A stretch of DNA of 64,000 nt from assembly GCA_030144725.1 (NCBI GenBank), contig JASKMD010000012.1, positions 10,158,431 to 10,222,430 of the forward strand, given 5' to 3'. Position 1 is the first letter of the stretch; every line of letters begins with the position of its first letter. This document shows, piece by piece, positions 13,009 to 22,601 of this stretch. The notes under the pieces are model-generated. The model was not told the origin of the DNA and ran no database searches. It worked only from the letters and a program-made list of their open reading frames with translations. This stretch comes from Haematococcus lacustris (taxonomy: Eukaryota; Chlorophyta; Chlorophyceae; Chlamydomonadales; Haematococcaceae). Made by a program: the position numbers and the translations under genes.

Positions 13009-13182
13009 CTACCCCTGGTCGAGAGAGTATACACCTTGAAAGATGGCACCACCACTGGCTTTCAACAGCACCAGATTCAACAACGGCTGTCTCGAAGCAG
13101 CATGCATGTGGCGCCAACCATCGGTGCACAACATGACACCGACTCCATTTTGCACATCAACACAGGACGACGAGTGCTGGGG
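13009..13182 (-). pseudogene. hAT transposase fragment (DUF659-like)
   Basis: Minus-strand translation includes GVGVMLCTDGWRHMHAASRQ followed by PLLNLVLLKASGGAIFQGV. The DGW then LLN then FxxxV pattern is the catalytic-region signature of hAT transposases (DUF659). No flanking transposase exons were found, so it is a fragment. Confidence 0.55.
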
Positions 13183-13858
13183 CAAGGCTGGTGATGAGGT
13201 GGATGGGGTGGGGTGAGCATGGTTGGGAGGGGGTGGGCATGGCTGGGAGGGGGTGGGCTTGCAGAGTAGTCTTGCAGAGTTGGCTGGGAGGGGATGGGGC
13301 TGGGAGAGGATGGTTGGGAAAACATTCTGAGCCCAAACAACTAGAACTAGAATTTTAGGTTGGACGGTCGCTCCCCAGTCATTTGTCACTGTTAGATTAA
13401 CTTTTCGCGCTGATGGATTAGGAATGGGATGTGGGCTGTGTCATTTGTCATTGTTAGATTACACATTTTAAGCCCATGTGCATCTTTGTTTGTACACCTT
13501 GCTTTGAAGTGCGTTGCAGAAAGTCCCGAACCCCTGGAGGGGGAGGGCGGCCAAGCAGCCTGACGCCACCTATCTATCTATTTAGATTGATATTCATGTT
13601 TGTCACTCATCGACACAGCCGCTGAAAAGGAAAGCACTTCGTTCCAAAAATAATTTGCTGGTTGGTAATACAGTTGGCGAGTGCCGCCATGGGGCCTCCC
13701 CAGCTCGCTGGAGGTTGAGGGCTGAGGTGCAGTCCCTGTCCACCCTTGAGCTAACAAGTCTGGCCGGTGGGCTGCTTCACCCGGGGCACCACATGGGGCC
13801 CTGCACTGGCGCCTTAAACCACTAGCTCCAGGCTGCATCAGGCGGGCCTTAACCCCAC

Positions 13859-13967
13859 CTGCTGGGGGCTTCCAGCCTGCAGGCTTGGTGGGATAGCTGC
13901 GGTCCAGCCGCCTCTCACAGGGCTGGGAGCTGACACAGGTGGTGCGGAACTCATCCACTGTCACCAC
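13859..13967 (-). pseudogene. Fanzor-like RuvC exon fragment
   Basis: A single exon-like segment, acceptor TAG before 13967 and donor GTGGGG after 13859, reads VVTVDEFRTTCVSSQPCERR. The DEFRT core matches the RuvC segment of the Fanzor remnant at 21050-21370. No linked N- or C-terminal exon was found near it, so it is an isolated relic. Confidence 0.5.
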
Positions 13968-14055
13968 CTATTTTCAAGTTTGAGGCAGGCCTGGTGGGCT
14001 GGCTGTGCTTGCAGGGTTCAGGTGCACAAGCGCCCGGCTGCCCACAACATTGGTA

Positions 14056-17000
14056 TCAGCGATGTAGGCGCCACAGGCTGAGCTCGCTGGGCTTAAATAT
14101 CTGGGCCACAGCCTGTGCGCCAGACACATTCCATGTCTCTACATGCTCCACCACCTGCATGACGCGCATGCACAATGCAAGCACGCATGCCTGGCATGCA
14201 CCACATGGTGCTCAGGCCAGGCCATCAGGTGAATGGCTTGTGCGTTGGCAGCTTTGTAAGGGTTGCACGACAAGCTTGCTTTACCAAGGGTGTACAAGTA
14301 GAGCACGAGAAGAGGAATCAGGGCAGCATGGGTCCTCTGCAGCCCTAACCCTAACCCGCATCCTAGCCCTAGCCCAAGCCCTAGCCTTAGCATGAGCCTA
14401 ATGCCAGATGGAGAAGGCTGGGAAGTAGAGCAGGAGTACGGTAGCCCTTAACTCTTAACCCGCCCTAGGGCACGCATTGCACTCCGTGCCTGGCAGAGGC
14501 ACCAGCACCCAGCTGGCCAGCAAGGGTCCTCTGCACCTTTCCTGTTGTTCTGCTAGGGTTTGGGTTCAATTGTGGGTTACGATCACCCTCACCCTGACCT
14601 GCACCCTAACCCTTTGCACCTTTCCTGTCGTTCTGCTAGGTGCCCATCTGTTCCTTCAAGCTATACTGCCACTTGCCACTTGCTGCAGCAAGCTTGCATG
14701 TGAACTGAGCCACCTGCATAGAACCCATGCTGGCCTAACAGGGAGGACATGCCACGCGGTGAAGGTTGCCTCCAACACAACCAGGGAACCTCCCCGACAC
14801 CTCCTGCCCCTCCTCTTAGCAAACAGTGGCTGGGCTGCTCAGCTAAGCTGCCGTGACTGCTCCTTATGTGCTCCTCAAGGCCGTACCCCTCCATGGTGAA
14901 GTCTGGTGAGGTGAGAAAGAAGAAGATGAAGACAAAAAAGAAGAAGATAAGGATGAAAAAGAAAAAGATAAGAAACATGAAAAGATGAAAAAGAAGAAGA
15001 TTACTCCAATCATGAGAACTGGCGTACATCAAGGGAAAAGCTACCGCCTGGGGCGCGACCTGCTCCCATCACCAAGCTCCTAAGTGCTGGCGTGTGCACC
15101 TGGCACGCATGTCGCCTGCCCAGCTGTCACGCCCCTGCTTCACAGGGCCCAACAATTTCATGGCTGTCAGTGCTGGGATTGGAAACATCAGCCATGCACT
15201 GGGGCCCTCCGCTCATTGCACACAGCTGGCTGCGTGTGTTCCCATCACCCACCACCATCACAACCAGGGTTGGCAGCTGCCCAAGCCACAACTACTGCCA
15301 TTGCAACCACCACAATAACCACCCCAGCAACCACCCCTGCAACCACCTCTGCAACCACCCCTGCAACCACCACTGTGACCACAGTTGCAGCCAGCCGCGC
15401 CGAGACGAGCAGCTGGCTAGCTTCTGTCACCTGGTTGCCGTCAGAGTTGAGGTAGTAGTCCGTGGCGCCTAGGATGGCGATAAGGGGGCGCCATGGCAGG
15501 GCCAGGTGCGTGCGCAGCTCCCACTCAGCCTAACTTAGCACATGCACAGCAGCGGCAGCGGCAGCGGCAGCGGCAGCGGCAGCGGCAGCGGCAGCGGCAG
15601 CGGCAGCAGCAGCAGCAGCAGAAGGATGGCGGCAGAAGGATGGCGGCAGCAGCAGCAGCACAAGCAGTTGCAGCAGTTGCAGCAGCAGGAGCAGCTGCAG
15701 GATGGCAGTGGCAGATGTAGGTGAAGGATGGCAGCTGGCTGAAATTGGCAAGCGAGGGCTGAGGCTGGAGGTTGTGCACGCCTGCAAAGTCCACAGCAGG
15801 GAGCAGTGCAGGGCGCCAGGCTTAGGACTGCCTCGCTATTGCCCTGTCCCTTAGCTGCTGGCAGTGTGTCTGCTCCAGCTGCCTGCTGCCATGGCTGCTA
15901 TGGTGGCTATGGCTGCTGAGGCTGCCATGGTTGCTATGGCTGCTAAGGCTGCACACTAAGCTGCTTCAGGCGCACCCGCAGCTGGGGAGGCAGGCCCTCC
16001 TGCGTTTTCACCTCCTTCATGTGCAGCAGCCGCACGCTGGGCTGGATCAGAAAGGGCAGCAGCAGCTGCAGGTTGCGCTGCCACAGAGCCAGGCCTGCAG
16101 GAGGGGCCACATGGGTCACTCTTAGCCCAAGGGCTCCTAAGATTACGAGGGCTAGGGGTTGGGGGAGTGGAGTGGGGCCCTTTGTGCAGATCAACAGCTG
16201 CTGTCTGCCGGCCAGGGTCCAACTGCCCGGGGAACTAACTGACCTGAGAAAGCAACGGTGGGGTCAGCGAAGTAGCAGTCAGGGTCGTAGATGGCGGTGT
16301 CAATGATGCCTGGGGGGCGGTGGCAGCGCAAGCAGTGGCAAGCACAGTGGGTTGCCCAATCAGGCTACGCCAGCTTGCTGGAGAGCCAGCCCATGTTTGA
16401 CAGCGGCACATGAGGCACTACACAGTAAACAAGAGGCGCAGCAACATCAACATCAAGCCTGTGATGTCATGTAGATGATCTCCATGACACAGTTGAGGGC
16501 TTGTCAGAGGCCTTATGAGATGCTCTCCCAGACTGGGGGTTGCCACACATCCGCCTAGCCTGCTGCTGCGATGACGTCCTTGTGGTTGCATTGTGTCTGC
16601 AACTGGCACCCACATGACCCTCTAATGTACTCGGCATGATGATGGCTCACACCGCCAGCGTGAGCTGTCTATCGCCAGGCTGCTGGGCTGCCCTCCCCCT
16701 TGCGGGGTTTAGGACTATTATACAGCGCGCTGTGAAGCAAGGTCCACAAACACGCAGGGCCATGATGGAGGACCCCTTGACCAGACAGTGAGGTAAAGGG
16801 GGGAAATGCAGGACCCTTGCCCATGGCGCCAGGGGGCGCAGCATGTCACACTTCCAGGTCACACCACCTCCAGGCTCCCACTAACCACAGCTTGGGTGTG
16901 CTCACAGATCACCTTAGGAGGCCCCAGAAACCATTGGCTGCAGACCACGCTTCCCCATGGGGGTAAGAGGGTGCGTTGGTGCTGGCATTTGTACATGTGT

Positions 17001-17287
17001 GACTCTACGTGATGCATGAAGATACCCACTTGATACATGTGATATGTGATAACTATAGGTTTAAAAAATGCGTGTAGCAATACAAAAAAGGATCATATGA
17101 AATGGAGCTGGTTGCTCCCTATTGCTAAAAAACTTTGTCAGTATTGTCAGCGGTTGACGAATGTGCATCAGGGGCACCTACCGGTCACAATGTAGCCTTG
17201 CTCAAAGTCAGCTGCAATGCGTGCCTTCACTCCTGCCGTATCTCCAGGGGATAAGCGCTGGACAGGTGGCGCCTGCTGCTGCATGGC
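14056..17287 (-). CDS. DUF2358 family protein
   Basis: DUF2358 proteins are small plant/algal/cyanobacterial proteins, often plastid-targeted, of unknown function. Exons on the minus strand: 17287-17182 (KARIAADFEQGYIVTG), 16309-16244 (IYDPDCYFADPTVAFS), 16094-16012 (GLALWQRNLQLLLPFL), 15523-15431 (THLALPWRPLIAI, YYLNSDGNQ), 14154-14056 (VEHVETWNVSGAQAVAQIF, stop TGA). The YDPDC-FADPTV, LPWRPLI and HVE-WNVS blocks are the family signature in the correct order, and phases join cleanly. The N-terminal exon with a presumed transit peptide was not located, and one short exon may be missing between 16012 and 15523. Introns hold a LINE tail, a CAGCGG repeat and degenerate CCCTAA-like repeats. Confidence 0.75.
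14905..15075 (-). mobile_element. LINE 3'-end fragment with long TTC-rich tail
   Basis: 15000-15075 matches the 3' end of the LINE at 57910-60229, including GCTACCGCCTGGGGCGCG and the following CCTGCTCCCA. It is preceded on the plus strand by about 95 bases of GAA/GAAAA-rich sequence, which on the minus strand is the 3' tail. It lies in the last intron of the DUF2358 gene. Confidence 0.65.
15548..15625 (+). repeat. (CAGCGG)n / (CAG)n microsatellite
   Basis: About nine CAGCGG units followed by CAG units lie in an intron of the DUF2358 gene. Several long open frames over it are artefacts of the repeat. Confidence 0.9.
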
Positions 17288-17484
17288 CTGCAGAGAGGCC
17301 CACCCCCTAGCTGCTAACCTCCTTGAAGCATGGTAAGCCTAAGGGTACTGTTGTCTACCATGCTGCCAAGCGGTCATAGTGCAGGCCTTGTTCAGCTTCG
17401 GGTTGGCCTGTTTCATTCTGTTGGCATCTTTACTGCTGATGCTGCAACAATGCAGCAAACCAGAAACGAGGGGGCCACAGCAGG

Positions 17485-17772
17485 GTGGCTGCACCATATG
17501 TGGCAGCTGAGCCCACTAAGGGCAAGGGCAAAGGCAAGGCTGCCAAGGCAAAGCCAGCACCACAGCCAGGCAGGTGGCTGGACAGAGACTGCAATGCAGC
17601 GCTCAACATGCAGCGCATTGGGGAGAGCAGGTGGCGTCCACTGGAGCTGTGCTACTGGCCAGACCAGGGAGCTCTGCCAGCCAAGGGCAAGGAGTACCCT
17701 GGCCTGGGCTACAAGCGGCTGCGAGACAAGCCACCAAAGGCCCAGCAGCAGCAGCAGCAGCAGGCTGCTTAG
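17485..17772 (+). pseudogene. Fanzor-like C-terminal exon (subfamily 2)
   Basis: The frame reads a basic Gly-Lys-Ala linker, then GRWLDRDCNAALNMQRIGES, RWRPLELCYWPD, EYPGLGYKRLRDKPPK and a poly-Gln end with a stop at 17770-17772. DRDxNAALN is the RuvC-III motif of TnpB/Fanzor proteins, and RP-E-CYW after it recurs in the Fanzor remnant at 20066. An N-terminal part was not found on the plus strand upstream, so this is either a terminal exon of an unresolved gene or a relic. It lies head-to-head with the DUF2358 gene. Confidence 0.6.
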
Positions 17773-17831
17773 GCACAGTAATGTGTGCCCCCTTTGTTGA
17801 GCTGTCATCAGCTTACAATTAGTGCATGCAG

Positions 17832-18025
17832 GTCATGCCAACTCTACATCATAGCCCTCGGGTCAGGCAATAGTGTAGGTGGTAGGCGGGCTCATGTGCC
17901 ACGTGCACTGGGTTTACTCCATACAGCCCAATAACACTGTTTGAGTCGGATCAGATAGTGGCTGCTAGTAGGTACTACTGATCTGGCTCAAATGGAGGCC
18001 CTAGTGAGGGACAAGGGGGCTGCAC
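17832..18025. repeat. Dispersed repeat, copy 2
   Basis: Second copy of the repeat at 6917-7125, with the same ends (GTCATGCCAACTCTA and GAGGCCCTAGTGAGGGAC) and a diverged centre. It starts about 60 bases after the Fanzor C-terminal stop. Confidence 0.7.
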
Positions 18026-18310
18026 CATATGCAAGCCACGATACAACCCCAGCCTACCTCGTATTCCTTTGCACCAACCCCCACGGCTCTCAGAACCTCT
18101 GTCGCCGCTGAAACCACGCTTATTACAATTGGGTTTTCTGGGCGCCGCTGGCGTTTCTGGATTGCGTTGCATGCAACAAGCTGGAGTCTGCTTCGTCCAA
18201 CTGTTGTTGCTTGCCATGGCAGGCCTCGTCTACCAATGCGCAAGTGCGCGGCTTGCATCTTTATAGCTATGGACAGTAATCAGGGTGAAGTAGCGTTACA
18301 AATGGATGTG

Positions 18311-18475
18311 CCTTTTGATCCCTACAGCCCTCATGCCACACCAAAATAAGCACGAGTTGTGATCGAAACACAGGCTGCGAGCTCATCATTGTAAAGGCTA
18401 CTGCTGCCAGCAGTAGCTGCTGGCAGGCTTCCATTTTCCATGCCCACTTCAGCTCAGCCATGCTGGTGTGGTGCC
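18311..18475. repeat. Direct repeat, left copy, beside a Fanzor remnant
   Basis: Matches 19809-19950 over about 140 bases, including ATCCCTACAGCCCTCATG and AACACAGGCTGCGAG. The two copies bracket the Fanzor fragment at 18440-19813 in direct orientation. Confidence 0.7.
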
Positions 18476-19813
18476 CACCACCCAGCCCCCTCACCCCAAA
18501 TCTGCGCTGGGGCTCCTGAGTGCCCACCAGGGCCTTTGCCCCGGCCAGGGACACTGACTTCTTGAGCCTGCCAGCGAAGAGGAGAGTGAGCATCGCAAGT
18601 ATCGCAGCATTTTCATGTGCCAAAAATCATTTTATATAAATTCTACATACCGTACTCTCCCTTTTGATTCGCGTCCGCGAATCGTTTTTTTGGCCTCGCG
18701 AAATCGCGAACGAGTAAACAATGTGGTTTTTGGCTGAATCGCGAAGTGGTCAAACAATTATTTGACCTGCGTGAATGGTGTTGCGATGGACCGCTTCATG
18801 GTCCGTGGTATCAGTGCCGACGACGCAGCCGAAAATCTGCTACGCCAGGTCGACCAACACGAAGATGGCCCTTGCACAGTGGCTGTGACTTGGTGATCGG
18901 GTGGCTTGACTTGGTGACCTGTGCAGAAAGTGTCCACGGAGGATTGACATGTCATGCAAGGAATGGCTGTCTTGAATATTTATAGGCACACCCACGTTGT
19001 CAAAGTTGTGTTTTGCTGCAACATTTGCATCGGGAAAAAGTAAACAATGTTTTTTTTGCATCGGGAAAGAGTATTTAATTATAGTTTTCGAGGCCTCGCG
19101 AATCAAAAGGGAGAGTACGGTAGTTATATTTTACACAAAAAGACATTTTCGGTGACGAAGCAGCCGAGGCCAGCCAACGCAAGGGTACGTTTGGTAACGA
19201 AAGCCAGGCCTGGAAAATAAGCTTTTGGTTCCGATCGTTACGTATCACGCAAAACAAATCACTGGTGTCCACCATGTTGGTGTCAAAGTGGTAGCGTGGG
19301 ATTGCTACGAGGCGGGCGCGGAGGTCGGGGTACGCGGCCAGCACGGCAGCGACTGCAGCGCTTGGCCGAGTGTTATCGCCGTCTCCGGGCAGGCCGCGGC
19401 ACAGGCGCAGGTACAGATTCCTGCAGCCCAGGTCCGGGATGGCTGCCTGGGAGACTGGGATGTCTGTGTACACGGGCTGGCCGTGCAGGTCAAGCGGGTC
19501 GGCTACGTGCAGGGAAAACAAGTCGGGCACAAGGAACCCAGGCTGTCAATCACTGCTCGCTCGCTGCAGGCCTCCGAACGTGCCAGCGCAGCCAAGAGGA
19601 AGGCTCTTGCGGGAGGTGGTCGGTGAGGTGGGCTAGCTTGCATTTCCGGCCGTGGTAGGTGTTGTCACTATCGCGGGAAGCGCGGGCCTCTCCCGAAGCC
19701 TTTCTTTTGCGCTGCACGTCGGGGACCTCAGGCTGTTGTGCCTCGTCGGGGGTTGTGCCAAGTCGGGTCCCTCCGGTACTGGTCCAGGCATCGGTTTCTT
19801 TCTCGCCTTTCAA
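18440..19813 (-). pseudogene. Fanzor-like N-terminal remnant split by a MITE
   Basis: Minus-strand pieces match the remnant at 20066-22589: KASGEARASRDSDNTYHGRK and HLTDHLPQE (19813-19640), VADPLDLHGQPVYTDIPVSQ and GLPGDGDNTRPSAAVAAVLA (19520-19260), then LFAGRLKKSVSLAGAKALVG and QRRFGVRGLGGG (18608-18440). The expected start codon is changed (AAG for ATG before GCGAGAAAG), frames shift between pieces, and 18610-19240 is occupied by unrelated sequence that includes the MITE at 18650-19120. No C-terminal nuclease part is attached. It is non-functional. Confidence 0.65.
18650..19120. mobile_element. TA-flanked MITE with 24-bp perfect terminal inverted repeats
   Basis: The ends are inverted copies beginning CCGTACTCTCCCTTTTGA and running on through TTCGCG, each flanked by TA (18648-18649 and 19121-19122). 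TA duplication and a short, non-coding 471-bp body fit a Tc1/mariner-type non-autonomous element, although the superfamily is inferred. It lies inside a Fanzor remnant. Confidence 0.75.
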
Positions 19814-19950
19814 GTTTTAATCCCTACAGCCCTCATGCAACACCAAAATAAAGCATGAGTCGTAATCAAACACAGGCTGCGAGATCGCTGTTGTAAAGGC
19901 TACTGCTAGTAAGCCTACTGCCCACTCCAGCTCAGCCTTCTGGTGTGTGT
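19809..19950. repeat. Direct repeat, right copy, beside a Fanzor remnant
   Basis: Partner of 18311-18475. It starts at the lost start-codon region of the Fanzor remnant, so the pair could mark an element boundary or a local duplication. Confidence 0.7.
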
Positions 19951-20065
19951 GCCTCCAGGCTACTACTAGCAAGAGCTCTACCCTACTCTATAGCTCTTAC
20001 TCACACACATCCCCTTTGTGAGGGGTTTGGTATCTTGGTTTCTTGGATTGTCTTGCTGTAGCTGG

Positions 20066-22589
20066 CTATTGCCGCCACTTGCGCCGCCACTTACGCAACA
20101 GGGCCTTGTCACGCAGGTACACCCACTCCTGGCCTTGCCGGCCTGGCTTTGGCATGGCTGGGCGGCCATCCCAGTAGCACAGCTCAGTGGGGCGTGGGCC
20201 TGGGCCGACTGCACAGCGGCGGATGTTTAGCGCGGCTGAGACGTCCCGGTCATAGAACCTGCACATGGGTGTGGGAAATGCATGAAGTCAAGTCATGTGC
20301 CATGTCATGTGTCATTTCATGTGGGATATGTTGCAGCCATGCACATGTGCAGTGTCTGGCCATTGCTTACCTGATGTTGTTGCTTTTTGAGCACATCAAG
20401 CCCCTGACTTAGGAGCGCTTTGCTTCGCTGTACACTGGCCGCAGCCACCTGCATGGACACATGGGGCAATGCACATTTGTAAGATTTTTCCTTACCTTCC
20501 CAATCTTGACCCTACCCAGCCACCTTGACTCCACCACCTCCCAGCACTACCCTGACCCTCTCCCACTATCCCTCTCACCTGAAGGTCTCAGGCGGCTGCC
20601 CAGCAGTGATGGGTAATACAAGATACGTGTATCGATACCGATACGTATTTTTTGTATAATACAAGAATACACGTATCGTACTTAATAATACAAGTGCCGG
20701 CCGGCAAGTTGCGTGGGTGCCTTCGAAGCAGCTGTTGGTTGCCACCACAACTAGAGTCCGCGCTAAAGCCATGCCGCACGGGGCTAAAGCCATCGGCCTG
20801 CTCCCGAAGCAGTCGGTCGCATGTGCCGGTTTCACATGCAAGAACATCAAAGTTGGGAGGCCCTGACTTTCCGCCGTCGCTGTCCTGCCCAGCCATCATG
20901 GACAGGCTGCGGGACTGGCTGCGCTGCTCCTAGCTGCTCCTTTCCCGCGTGACATGTAGCCTCTGTATCGCTGTATTGTATCGATACAAAAAATACACGT
21001 TGTTTCGTGTATTTTCTTGTATTTCCTGTATCGATACATGTATTACCCATCACTGCTGCCCAGGGAGGGCCTCACTGGGGCTGCTGTAGGCTGAGCTGAC
21101 CCGGCTGGTGCGGAACTCATCTACCAGCACCACACGCCTTGCCCCGAACTGCTTCACTGCCTCCTTCCGCATCTGGCTGACTGGGACACCCCTGCAGCCA
21201 ATGCTGCCGCTGCCGCTGAAGCTAGCTGCCCCATAGGCCAGGGCCAGGATGCGGTCCGGCCACCGCTTCTGTGCCTGCTTCTTGACCTGCATCCATACAT
21301 GATACAGCACACAATGGCACACATGTGTAAGGTCAGGTAGCAGCAGCAACAGAGGCAGCAACAGCAGCATCTGGCCAGGTGAGCTGACTGTGGTTGGCTG
21401 CTGCCTAGCTCGTGGCTAGCTGCTACTGGGCCTTACCTTGGCCCAGAACGAAGCCACCACGCGCATCTTGCCACAGTACAGCCTGAACTTGGCGTTGGCC
21501 CAGCGTGGCTTAGTGACCTCTGCCCACATGGCGTCGTACGTCGCCAGGACGGTGTCGGCGAACTGCCGGTACGAGGCAAGGGCACCATATCCAGCTGCCA
21601 GGCTGCCATGGCTGCCTCCATCTCTCTGGTGGTGTGCACCGCATGGCGCAGCAGCCGGCCCCTGTTTGCTGGATCTTCCACCCAGTCATCATCCACCCGC
21701 TCCCCCTCCTCAAGCCCCAGCAGACCCCGCTGCAAAGCCACCTCAGCCTGCATGGCTGCAGTCGGTACCACCCCACCCTCCCCCACCAGCCAGCTGACGT
21801 CCAGCCCGCACACCATGCGGCGCACATAGGTGCACTGCCGCTTTGACCAGGCTGGCAGGTGCCCACCAACCAGCCCCCAGAATCCAAATCTGCGCCGGTG
21901 TTCCTCAGTGCCCAGCAGGACATTTGCCCAGCCAGGGACACAGACTTCTTGAGCCTGCCAGCGAAGAGGATAGTGAGCATGTTGCTGAAAGCTGTCTCCA
22001 GCTGCTTGCCGACGTGGTCCACCATGTTGGTGTCGGAGGGGTGGCGAGGGATTGCTGCGAGGCGGGCGCGGAGGTCGGGGTGCGCTGCCAACACGGCAGC
22101 CACTGCCTCGTTGGGCCGAGTGTGCGCGCCATTTCCGGGCAAGCCCCGGACCAGCTGCAGGAAGAGGTTCCTGCAGCTGAGGTCCGGGATGGCTGCCTGG
22201 GAGACTGGGATGTCTCTGTACACGGGCTGGTCGTGCAGGCCCAGCGGGTCGGCTACGCGAATGGTAAACAAGCCGCGCACGAGTAAGCCAAACAGCAGGC
22301 TGGCGAGCACCGCCCGCTCGCTGATGGCCTCCACTCGTGGCTGCACCGCGTCGGCCAGGAAGGCATCCCAAAGCTCTTGTGGCAAGTGGTCGATGAGGTG
22401 GGCTATCTTACACTTCCTGCCGTGGTATGTGTTGTCCCTATCGCGGGCAGCGCGGGCCTCTCCGGAAGCCTTTCTATTTTGCTGCGCCTCGGTGAGGTCC
22501 GGCTGTAGTGCCTCGTCGCGGTCCTCAATGTCACTGTCCGGGTCCTCCGGCACTAGTTTAGGCACGGTTCGTCTTTTTTTCTTAGCCAT
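20066..22589 (-). pseudogene. Fanzor-like RNA-guided nuclease gene, near full length but broken
   Basis: Fanzors are eukaryotic TnpB relatives: nucleases guided by an RNA from the element's own 3' end. Read on the minus strand: N-terminus 22589 (MAKKKRRTVPKLVPEDPD), HGRKCKIAHLIDHLPQE, PVYRDIPVSQAAIPDLS, LFAGRLKKSVSLAG near 21960; then RWANAKFRLYCGKMRVVASF to a donor near 21437; exon near 21290-21056 plus its remainder at 20603-20580 (RRVVLVDEFRTSRVSS, alternate catalytic Glu); exon about 20447-20365 (LRPVYSEAKRS, stop, VRGLMCSKSNNI); final exon about 20260-20066 (FYDRDVSAALNIRR, GPGPRPTELCYWDGRP), the RuvC-III Asp motif. Breaks: a lost G near 21929, a further frame change near 21585, TAA at 20409-20411, and a hAT insertion. 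No RuvC-I DPG motif is visible. Family call from motifs recalled, not searched. Confidence 0.72.
20604..21055. mobile_element. Non-autonomous hAT element inserted in the Fanzor gene
   Basis: The element begins CAGTGATGGGTAATAC and ends with its exact inverted complement. An 8-bp target duplication, CTGCCCAG, flanks it at 20596-20603 and 21056-21063. CAG-start termini and 8-bp duplications are hAT hallmarks. The 452-bp body has AT-rich palindromic ends with TATCGATA motifs and no transposase ORF. Removing it restores a continuous Fanzor exon in frame. Confidence 0.88.
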
Positions 22590-22601
22590 AGAAAACAGCA
22601 A

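Larger units (their letters stand above)
11116..13451. mobile_element. Transposon debris flanked by about 45-bp direct repeats
   Basis: Nearly identical sequences, around GATGTGGGCTGTGTCATTTG, occur at 11116-11163 and 13403-13451. Between them lie an AT-richer stretch, a broken helix-turn-helix ORF (12370-12870) and a hAT transposase fragment (13009-13182). A shorter unit with the core TCATTTGTCA(C/T)TG is also repeated at 13379-13400 and 13440-13461. This may be an insertion with a large target duplication, or a recombined element. Confidence 0.5.
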
